Source: JBHEKP01 sp041859375 (lineage in GTDB: Bacteria; Hydrogenedentota; Hydrogenedentia; Hydrogenedentales; CAITNO01). From it: 39,410 bases of DNA. A program made the position numbers and the translations under genes. Below, piece by piece: positions 33,708-39,410 of this stretch (positions are counted from its first letter, which is position 1; every line of letters starts with the position of its first letter). The stretch spans positions 1 to 39,410 of the forward strand of contig JBHEKP010000021.1 in the NCBI GenBank assembly GCA_041859375.1, in the 5' to 3' direction. Below the pieces are notes generated by a model, which was given only the letters and a program-made list of their open reading frames with translations, was not told the DNA's origin and ran no database searches.

Positions 33708-34157
33708 TTAAAACAGTTTCTTTGAGTCCAGCAGAATGGTCACCGGCCCGTCGTTGACCAGGGAAACCGCCATGTGCGCGCCGAACTCGCCGGTTTCCAC
33801 CACGAGCCCCGCCGCGCGGAGCCTTGCCGCCACACCCTCATAGAGGGGAACGGCCGTTTCGGGCCGCGCCGCCGCCGTGAAGGAGGGCCGCCGCCCCCTG
33901 CGGCAGTCGCCGTGCAGGGTGAACTGCGAAATGAGCAGCACCGCGCCGCCCGCGTCCGCCACGGAACGGTTCATCTTCCCGTCGTCATCGGGAAACACCC
34001 GCAGATGGGTGATTTTCTCGGCGATGTAGTCCGCGTCCGGCCCGGCGTCGCCTTCCTCCACCCCCAGCAGCACCATGAATCCCGGGCCGATTTTACCCGT
34101 TGTCCTGCCGTCCACCGTCACTTGTGATTCGGTCACCCGCTGGACCACCGCGCGCAT
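33708..34157 (-). CDS. dtd: D-aminoacyl-tRNA deacylase
   Basis: The product is 149 residues, normal for DTD. It removes D-amino acids (and glycine) from mischarged tRNA as a proofreading step. The family signatures are SQFTLHGDCRRGRRPSFT and the Gly-Pro motif VNDGPVTILLDS, which gate the active site. The ATG at 34157 gives the standard start MRAVVQRV, with AAGGAG about 9 bases upstream; the frame stays open further 5' but that sequence is not protein-like. Together with tcdA downstream it forms a small tRNA-quality pair. Confidence 0.95.
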   Translation of the reverse strand: MRAVVQRVTESQVTVDGRTTGKIGPGFMVLLGVEEGDAGPDADYIAEKITHLRVFPDDDGKMNRSVADAGGAVLLISQFTLHGDCRRGRRPSFTAAARPETAVPLYEGVAARLRAAGLVVETGEFGAHMAVSLVNDGPVTILLDSKKLF

Positions 34158-34302
34158 TATGGGCCGCTCCTTGCGTTTCCATTTCCTCCCGGCGGGAGTG
34201 TAGCAAAGGAGGGGGGGGCGGTCAACCGCGCGGCGGGCTTGCCGTGGCGGCGTTCCTTCTGCAAGAATCCACACCGCGCCTTCGGGCGCGGAACGGAGCC
34301 GG

Positions 34303-35019
34303 ATGAAACGGACACTGCATTACGAACGGATGCGCCCGTGGGAACTGCGGCGCGCGCTGGAGGAGTCGCCGGTGGCGTACATCCCCCTTGGCGCGCTGGA
34401 GTTTCACGGGTGGCACCTGCCCCTGGGCTATGACGCGCTGAAGGCGCACGAGATCTGCCTGCGCGCCGCGGCGCAGACGGGCGGCGCGGTGCTGCCCCCC
34501 GCATGGCACGGGTACGCCGGCGGGCTCGGTGACGCCTTCGGCTCCATCCCCGCCGAGGAGGAATGGGTGCTGGGCTGCCTGCGGCGGACCTGTGAGCGCC
34601 TTGCGGACACGGGGTTCCGGGTGCTGGTGGTGCTCACGGGCCATTATCCGGAGGAGCAGGTGGCGGGGGTGAAGAACACCGCCCGCGAAATCACGTCCGC
34701 CCGTCCGGGTCTGGTGGTGATGGCGCTGAGCGAGGCGGAGGCCTATCCCACCGAGTTCCGCGGCGACCATGCGGCGAAGTGGGAGACTTCCATTGCCATG
34801 CACCTTTTTCCCGAGATGGTGGAGCTGAAGCGGATGGAACGGCACGACGACCCGCTCTGCGGGGTGCGCGGCGACGACCCCAGGGAGACCGCCTCGGCGC
34901 GACTGGGCCGCGAGACGGTGGACCGCATTCTGGAGGTGCTGACGGCCCAGGTGCGCGAGGCGCTTCGGGGGGGCCGTCCCAAACCACCCTGGTGGTATGG
35001 GAATGTGTCCCATGAATAG
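34303..35019 (+). CDS. Creatininase-family metal-dependent amidohydrolase
   Basis: The product is 238 residues. The metal-binding segment PLGALEFHGWHLPLGYDALK matches the creatininase family pattern with Glu, His, and Asp ligands, and VLTGHYPEEQVAG and DHAAKWETSIAM correspond to later conserved sites. Members hydrolyse creatinine or act on precursor amides in cofactor pathways; the substrate here is unknown. The stop overlaps the ATG of the beta-helix gene by eight bases, so they form an operon, which hints at carbohydrate metabolism as context. Confidence 0.85.
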   Translation: MKRTLHYERMRPWELRRALEESPVAYIPLGALEFHGWHLPLGYDALKAHEICLRAAAQTGGAVLPPAWHGYAGGLGDAFGSIPAEEEWVLGCLRRTCERLADTGFRVLVVLTGHYPEEQVAGVKNTAREITSARPGLVVMALSEAEAYPTEFRGDHAAKWETSIAMHLFPEMVELKRMERHDDPLCGVRGDDPRETASARLGRETVDRILEVLTAQVREALRGGRPKPPWWYGNVSHE

Positions 35020-36844
35020 GGCCGCGCCCGTGATCATGCTCTGCCTGCTGGCGGCTTTTGGCGCCGGTGCGGAAACCCTGCGCGCGCGTGATTTCGGCGC
35101 GGTTCCCGGCGACAAAAAGGACGACGGCCCCGCACTGCGCCGGTGTGTCGCCCGCGCCGCGGAGACGGCCGGTCCTGTGGAAATCCTCCTGGAGCGCGGG
35201 GTCTACCGGCTGGGCTCCGGTCCGGAGCACGATTCCGCCGTGGTGGTGCGAGGCGCAAAAGGGCTGACCCTGCGCGGTGCGGGGCAGGACACGCTGCTGC
35301 TGCTGACGGACCCCAGGCAGGGGGGATTCTTTGTCGCCGAATCGGAGCGGGTCTGGTTTGAGGATTTGGCGGTGGACCATGACCCCGTGCCCTTCACGCA
35401 GGGCCGGGTGCTCTGGGTGGACCGGGCGGCGGGGTGGTTTGATCTCGCCCTTCAGGAGGGCTATCCGAACCTCGATGAGCCGTGGTTTGCGGACGCGCCC
35501 AAGCCCTACGGCCAGTGGGGCATGATTTACGACGCGAAACGGCCGGAACTCAAGGCGGGCGCGCCCGACTTTGTCTTCATGGACGGCTGGGAGCCCGTCA
35601 CGGGGCGGGTGTGGCGCATGCGCCCCGTGGCCGACCAGAAAAACCGGCTGGAGCAGATGCGTTCCGGTGACCGTTTCGTGCACATGGCGCGCCACGGCCG
35701 GGGCGGCGCGTTCTTCTTCTGGCGCAGCCGGGAATGCGGGGTGCGGCGGGTGTCCGTGCACGCCTCGCAGAGCCTTGCGGTGGGGGCCGTGGGCGCCGAC
35801 GCACTCACGGTGGACCGCATGATTGTGGCCCCGAGGCCGGGCACGGACCGGCTGCTTTCCACCAACTCCGACGGCGTGCACTGCCAGCAGAATCTGCGCG
35901 GGCCACGGGTGACCGGATGCCACTTTGAGGGGATGGCCGACGACGGCGTCAACATTTACTATCCACCGAACCGGGTGGAGACGGTGGTGTCCGAGACGGT
36001 GCTGCGCGTTTCCGGCGGCGGCTCGATTGAGCCGGGGGATGTTGTGCAGGTGTTCGACCCGGTCAACGGCCGCATCCGGGGGGAGTCGCGGGTGGCTTCG
36101 GTGCGCGCGGGCGGGGAGGCCGGAACGCTGCGCGTATCCCTTGAATCGCGGATACCGGACATGATAGCCGGTCCCGACTTCAGCACCGCGGACTCCGTGT
36201 ACAACCTGAGCCGCTGCGGGGCGGGGTTTGAAATCACCGGCAACGTCTTTTTCAACCACCGCCGGCACGGCATGATGATCAAGGCAACGGACGGGCTGGT
36301 GGAGCGCAATTTCATGGACCGGCTGGGCGCGCTGGGCATTGTGGCGGGGAATGACCCGGCCTGGCCCGAGGGGGTGGCGCCCCGGGGCGTCGTGATCCGC
36401 CACAACACGGTGCGCGACTGCGGCCGGTCCATGTGGTACGGCGCGGACCCGCGCGGCGCGGCCATCCAAATCGCGGGCAGGGCGGTTTCCGGCCTGGCGG
36501 CGGGGCGTCTGCTGCGCGGCATCACGGTGGCGGACAACCAGTGCGTCAACCCGCCCGGCGCCGCGCTTTACATCGGGGCGGCGGAGGGCGTTACGGTGTC
36601 CGGTCTGGCGGTGTGGTGCGAGCCGGACTGGACCGCGCCGCGCCCCTGCGCCGCCGTGGTGGTGGAAAACACGGGGGGGCTGAACCTGTCGGACGTGCGG
36701 CTGGAGTCGGCCAATCCGGAAATGGACGCGGTGGTGCGGCTGGAGGCGTCGGTGGGCGCGGGGGAGGGTGGGGCCGTGCTGCGGCGGGTGGAGACGACCG
36801 CCCCGCTTGGGGTCAAACTGGTGGACGACCGCCGCGCAAAATAA
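35012..36844 (+). CDS. Secreted right-handed beta-helix glycosidase-like protein, GH110-like
   Basis: The product is 610 residues. After a signal peptide (MNRAAPVIMLCLLAAFGAGA) comes LRARDFGAVPGDKKDDGPAL, the typical N-cap of pectate-lyase-superfamily helices. AVDHDPVPFTQGRV resembles a hallmark of GH110 alpha-1,3-galactosidases, which cleave blood-group-B-type and other terminal galactose. Repeats such as GVHCQQNLRGPRVTGCHFEG and RRHGMMIKATDGLVERNF mark the helix coils. GH110 membership is my best guess; I cannot verify catalytic residues. It starts within the end of the creatininase gene and converges with the rplA unit. Confidence 0.7.
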   Translation: MNRAAPVIMLCLLAAFGAGAETLRARDFGAVPGDKKDDGPALRRCVARAAETAGPVEILLERGVYRLGSGPEHDSAVVVRGAKGLTLRGAGQDTLLLLTDPRQGGFFVAESERVWFEDLAVDHDPVPFTQGRVLWVDRAAGWFDLALQEGYPNLDEPWFADAPKPYGQWGMIYDAKRPELKAGAPDFVFMDGWEPVTGRVWRMRPVADQKNRLEQMRSGDRFVHMARHGRGGAFFFWRSRECGVRRVSVHASQSLAVGAVGADALTVDRMIVAPRPGTDRLLSTNSDGVHCQQNLRGPRVTGCHFEGMADDGVNIYYPPNRVETVVSETVLRVSGGGSIEPGDVVQVFDPVNGRIRGESRVASVRAGGEAGTLRVSLESRIPDMIAGPDFSTADSVYNLSRCGAGFEITGNVFFNHRRHGMMIKATDGLVERNFMDRLGALGIVAGNDPAWPEGVAPRGVVIRHNTVRDCGRSMWYGADPRGAAIQIAGRAVSGLAAGRLLRGITVADNQCVNPPGAALYIGAAEGVTVSGLAVWCEPDWTAPRPCAAVVVENTGGLNLSDVRLESANPEMDAVVRLEASVGAGEGGAVLRRVETTAPLGVKLVDDRRAK

Positions 36845-36876
36845 AAAGGGCCGGAACACCCGAAGGCGTTCCGGCC
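36842..36876 (-). terminator. Intrinsic terminator after rplA
   Basis: GGCCGGAAC (36849-36857) pairs with GTTCCGGCC (36868-36876) around a ten-base loop, and on the minus strand a run of T follows (36843-36847). It stands 17 bases after the rplA stop, so the ribosomal transcript ends here. It may also help stop transcription of the converging beta-helix gene, although no T run follows on the plus strand. Confidence 0.8.
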
Positions 36877-36892
36877 GCGGAACCTGGCGGAA

Positions 36893-37603
36893 TCAGACCC
36901 GGTACTGGGAGGTGAGCGCGGCGGGGTCGAGCTTGAAGCCGGGCCCCATGGTGCTGCTCATGCACACGCTCTTCAGATAGGTGCCCTTGCAGGCGGAGGG
37001 CTTGGACTTGAAGAGCGCCTCAATCACCGCGGTGGCGTTTTCGATAATCTGCTCGGTGGTGAAGTTCGCCTTGCCGACGGGAACGTGGATGTTGGCGAAC
37101 TTGTCGACGCGGTACTCGATTTTGCCGGCCTTGATTTCGCGGACGGCCTGGCCCACGTTCGGGGTGACCGTGCCGGCCTTGGGGCTGGGCATGAGCCCGC
37201 GGGGGCCCAGCACCTTGCCGAGCTTGCCGACGTGCTTCATCATGTCCGGCGCGGCCACGGCGGCGTCGAAATCGGTCCAGCCGCCCAGAATCTTGGTGGC
37301 AAGGTCCTCGGAACCGACGAAGTCGGCGCCGGCCTCCTGGGCCGCCTTCACCTGCTCCTCCTGCTCGCAGAAGACCACCACGCGGACGGATTTGCCCGTG
37401 CCGTGGGGCAGCGCCACCGCGCCGCGGACCATCTGGTCGGCGTGGCGGGGGTCAACGCCCAGCAGGAACGCCAGCTCGACCGTTTCCGGAAACTTCGCCG
37501 TGGCGCATTCCTTGACCTTGGCGGCGGCTTCGGAAAGGTCGTAGAACCGGGTGCGGTCCGCCTTTTCCTGAAGCCCGCGCACGCGCTTGCTCTGTTTTGC
37601 CAT
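36893..37603 (-). CDS. rplA: Ribosomal protein L1
   Basis: The product is 236 residues. L1 binds 23S rRNA at the mobile L1 stalk and often represses translation of the rplK-rplA mRNA. Typical segments are GPRGLMPSPKAGTVTPNVGQ and VGKANFTTEQIIENATAVIE. GGGAGAAGAG before the ATG at 37603 supports the start. A terminator follows, and rplJ and rplL, which usually come next, are absent here. Confidence 0.97.
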   Translation of the reverse strand: MAKQSKRVRGLQEKADRTRFYDLSEAAAKVKECATAKFPETVELAFLLGVDPRHADQMVRGAVALPHGTGKSVRVVVFCEQEEQVKAAQEAGADFVGSEDLATKILGGWTDFDAAVAAPDMMKHVGKLGKVLGPRGLMPSPKAGTVTPNVGQAVREIKAGKIEYRVDKFANIHVPVGKANFTTEQIIENATAVIEALFKSKPSACKGTYLKSVCMSSTMGPGFKLDPAALTSQYRV

Positions 37604-37735
37604 TGTCTCTTCTCCCGTGGTTACGCGGACCCCGCAGGGCCCTCCCACAGTTGTGATCCCCCGGCGGGGGATCGTTTCCAAAACAACGCCGCGCACCACC
37701 CGGCGCGCGGCGGAACCACCGTGGACAGGGGGCTT

Positions 37736-38170
37736 TTAGCCCTCCACAACCAGGCCCATGCTGCGGGCGGTGCCGGCGATCATGCGCTTGGCGGCCTCGA
37801 CGGAGGCGGCGTTCAGATCGGGCATCTTCATCCGGGCGATTTCCTCGACCTGCGCGTCCGTGACCTTGCCGACCTTGTTCTTGTTCGGCGCGGGGGAGGC
37901 CTTCGCAAGCTGGGCGGCGCGCTTGAGCAGCACCGGCGCGGGCGGGGTCTTGGTGATGAAGGTGAAGGTGCGGTCGTCGAACACACTGATGACGACGGGG
38001 ATGATAAGCCCCGACTGCTCCTTGGTGCGCTCGTTGAACTGCTTGCAGAATTCCATGATGTTCACGCCGTGCTGGCCGAGGGCCGGGCCGACGGGCGGGG
38101 CCGGGTTTGCCGCGCCCGCGGGGCACTGCAGCTTGACCATCGCCTTGAGTTGCTTTTTTTTCGGGGCCAT
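37736..38170 (-). CDS. rplK: Ribosomal protein L11
   Basis: The product is 144 residues. L11 forms part of the GTPase-associated centre and is needed for RelA response. The N-terminal Pro-rich AGAANPAPPVGPALGQHGVN and the rRNA-binding C-terminal domain (AKRMIAGTARSMGLVVEG) are intact. GGAG upstream of the ATG at 38170 supports the start. It lies 132 bases upstream of rplA and 16 bases after nusG. Confidence 0.97.
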   Translation of the reverse strand: MAPKKKQLKAMVKLQCPAGAANPAPPVGPALGQHGVNIMEFCKQFNERTKEQSGLIIPVVISVFDDRTFTFITKTPPAPVLLKRAAQLAKASPAPNKNKVGKVTDAQVEEIARMKMPDLNAASVEAAKRMIAGTARSMGLVVEG

Positions 38171-38186
38171 GGGAAAAAGTCTCCGT

Positions 38187-38831
38187 TCAGATTTGCTCGA
38201 CCTGCCAGAATTCGACTTCAATGCTGGTCAGGCGTTCGAATATTTCCACCAGCACCTTGATGGTGCCGCGCTCGAAGTTGATGTCGTCCACCTTGCCAAG
38301 GAAGTTGGCGAAGGGGCCCTCGGTGATCTTGACGCGGGCGCCGACCTCGACGTCCACCTTCGGCTTGGGCCGCTCGCGCTCGCCGCGCAGGACCTCGATG
38401 ATCGCGTTGACCTCGGCGTCCTCCAGGGGCACGGGCACCGTGCGGGAGCCGATGAAGCCGGTCACGCCGGGCGTGTCCTTGATGAGGTGCCAGACCTCCG
38501 GATAGTTCTCGGGGTGCTCGGGGAGCTGCACCAGCACGTAGCCGGGGAAGAACTTGTGGCGCGAGACCTTTTTCTGGCCGCCGCGCATCTCCTGCACCTC
38601 CTCGATGGGCACAAACACGTTCAGCAGGAGCGCCGGATTCTCCAGTTGGGCGGCCTTGGCGAGCAGCATGGTGCGCACGCTGCCCTCCTGTCCGGAATGG
38701 GCGTGCAGCGCGTACCAGCGCCGGACGATTCCGTCCTCCGGAACCTCCCGAAGCTGGAGGCCGGCCGGGATGTTCTCCAAATCCTCGGCCTCGCGGCCCG
38801 CCGCTACGCCTGTGAGCTCTTTGTCAGACAC
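38187..38831 (-). CDS. nusG: Transcription antitermination factor NusG
   Basis: The product is 214 residues from a GTG at 38831 with GGGAG upstream. The NGN domain begins at WYALHAHSGQEGSVR and includes KFFPGYVLVQL and TPGVTGFIG; the KOW domain carries VKITEGPFANFLGKVDDINF. NusG couples RNA polymerase to Rho and to the ribosome. An N-terminal extension of about 37 residues precedes the NGN domain, longer than in E. coli. It follows secE, eleven bases apart. Confidence 0.96.
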   Translation of the reverse strand: MSDKELTGVAAGREAEDLENIPAGLQLREVPEDGIVRRWYALHAHSGQEGSVRTMLLAKAAQLENPALLLNVFVPIEEVQEMRGGQKKVSRHKFFPGYVLVQLPEHPENYPEVWHLIKDTPGVTGFIGSRTVPVPLEDAEVNAIIEVLRGERERPKPKVDVEVGARVKITEGPFANFLGKVDDINFERGTIKVLVEIFERLTSIEVEFWQVEQI

Positions 38832-38842
38832 GTCCGCGCTCC

Positions 38843-39076
38843 CTAGCTTCCCAGGCTCAGCAGCATCATCACCGCGACGCCGAGCACCTGGTCGTACACG
38901 AACACCATCACGGCCATGATCACGATGAGGAACATGGTCACTTTTGTGGAGGCGAGCAGGTCCGCCTTCGTGGGCCAGGTGACTTTCTTCAGCTCCGAGA
39001 TGACTTCCTCGTAGTAAGTCTGCACCTTTTGGATCAGGCCCGGTTTTTCTTCGGCAACCGCCGCTTGCTTAGCCAT
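38843..39076 (-). CDS. secE: Preprotein translocase subunit SecE
   Basis: The product is 77 residues with the conserved amphipathic helix (VISELKKVTWPTKADLLAST) and one membrane helix (VTMFLIVIMAVMVFVYDQVL), the minimal single-helix SecE. It clamps SecY in the translocon. GGAAGG lies before the ATG at 39076; the longer open frame upstream reads through tRNA-Trp and is not used. Its place after tRNA-Trp and before nusG is standard. Confidence 0.95.
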   Translation of the reverse strand: MAKQAAVAEEKPGLIQKVQTYYEEVISELKKVTWPTKADLLASTKVTMFLIVIMAVMVFVYDQVLGVAVMMLLSLGS

Positions 39077-39118
39077 GGTCAGCCTTCCGGTTTCTTTTGC
39101 ACCGTCCGAACAGAATAA

Positions 39119-39194
39119 TGGCAGGGGTGGAGGGACTCGAACCCCCAACCTTCGGCTTTGGAGGCCGCTGCACTAGCCATTGTGCTACACCCCT
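39119..39194 (-). tRNA. tRNA-Trp (CCA anticodon)
   Basis: The cloverleaf has acceptor AGGGGTG/CACCCCT, D stem GCAC/GTGC, anticodon loop CTCCAAA with anticodon CCA, T loop TTCGAGT, G73, and an encoded CCA end, 76 bases in all. The outermost pair of the anticodon stem is a G-A mismatch. It stands between tuf and secE, the classic place for tRNA-Trp in bacteria. Confidence 0.95.
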
Positions 39195-39216
39195 GCGGTA
39201 AAACAAACGCTTTCCG

Positions 39217-39256
39217 CAGTGCGCCGCCCCCCCGGTTGGCGGGGAGGCGGCGACTG
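39217..39256. terminator. Hairpin between tuf and tRNA-Trp
   Basis: CAGT-GC-GCCGCC (39217-39228) pairs with GGCGGC-G-ACTG (39246-39256), with a C/G-rich inner part. No U-tract follows, so it is probably a processing or attenuation hairpin in the tuf-tRNA-Trp-secE transcript, not a clear terminator. Confidence 0.45.
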
Positions 39257-39269
39257 ATTAAACTTTCAG

Positions 39270-39410
39270 TTACTCGATGATCTTGGTGACGACGCCGGCG
39301 CCGACGGTGCGTCCGCCCTCGCGGATGGCGAAGCGCAGGTTTTCCGTCATGGCGATGGAGTTGATCAGCTCGATCGACATCTTCACGTTGTCGCCCGGCA
39401 TCACCATCTC
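39270..39410 (-). CDS. tuf: Elongation factor Tu, C-terminal end only
   Basis: The last 46 residues and the stop are in the window; the 5' part lies beyond its edge. The visible end has MPGDNVKMSIELI, LRFAIREGGRTVGAGVVTKI and a final Glu, the hallmark of EF-Tu domain 3. EF-Tu delivers aminoacyl-tRNA to the ribosome. It is followed by tRNA-Trp, secE, nusG, rplK and rplA on the same strand. Confidence 0.97.
   Translation of the reverse strand, partial: EMVMPGDNVKMSIELINSIAMTENLRFAIREGGRTVGAGVVTKIIE

Noticed and set aside
34691..36859. Long minus-strand open frame (722 codons) opposite the beta-helix gene
   Set aside because: High GC keeps antisense frames open. The product is His/Arg/Pro-rich and matches no fold, while the plus strand encodes a signal peptide and beta-helix.
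39077..39148. N-terminal extension of SecE
   Set aside because: The extra frame reads through the 3' half of tRNA-Trp; the ATG at 39076 has GGAAGG upstream.

Overview
This window is about 39 kb of GC-rich bacterial chromosome with dense, mostly intact genes on both strands. Housekeeping genes alternate with secreted or lipid-anchored carbohydrate-active proteins. Signal peptides and lipobox-like sequences, a Tat pathway, TPR and Pro-rich surface proteins, several glycosidase-like enzymes and a creatininase-family hydrolase suggest an uncultured, polysaccharide-using Gram-negative bacterium. The PVC superphylum or Hydrogenedentota-like groups are my guess; lineage cannot be fixed from the sequence alone. 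No prophage, IS element, CRISPR array or rRNA was seen.

Layout. 1-6.2 kb: truncated carbohydrate-binding-like secreted protein with an upstream DUF2089 regulator (-); secreted TIM-barrel-like protein split by a frameshift in a run of nine G (+); PHP phosphoesterase (+); Pro-rich lipoprotein (+); TPR membrane protein (-). 6.6-10.4 kb: orphan small protein (+), then a minus-strand run from one strong promoter: tail-anchored coiled-coil protein, HU, tatC, tatB, radical SAM enzyme. 10.5-13.5 kb: hisF, possible leader peptide, trpE, trpG (-). 13.6-17.2 kb: six-hairpin glycosidase-like protein, and an AAA/DUF4143 ATPase whose promoter is embedded in a 15-bp inverted repeat. 17.2-25.1 kb: leuS (-), GH30-like lipoprotein (+), GHKL ATPase (-), tRNA-His and hisS (-), small protein (-). 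25.2-30.1 kb: ffh-rpsP-khpA-rimM-trmD-rplS operon and ispE (+). 30.1-36.8 kb: SGNH membrane hydrolase (+), acyltransferase-like, tcdA, dtd (-), creatininase and beta-helix glycosidase-like protein (+). 36.8-39.4 kb: tuf (partial), tRNA-Trp, secE, nusG, rplK, rplA (-), ending in a terminator instead of continuing into rplJL-rpoBC.

Most interesting points. (1) tRNA-His encodes no G-1, has A73 rather than C73, and sits directly upstream of a long HisRS of the alphaproteobacterial type, a linked noncanonical tRNA/synthetase pair. (2) The AAA/DUF4143 ATPase, which carries a winged-helix-like segment, has an operator-like repeat built around its -10 box and further copies upstream, suggesting autoregulation. 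(3) The G9 tract switches a secreted enzyme out of frame and may be phase variation or an assembly error. (4) Ffh has unusual residues in G1, the DAMTGQ motif and G4. I found no multi-gene system that is clearly new; the tRNA-His/HisRS pair and the ATPase operator locus are the best candidates for a second look.
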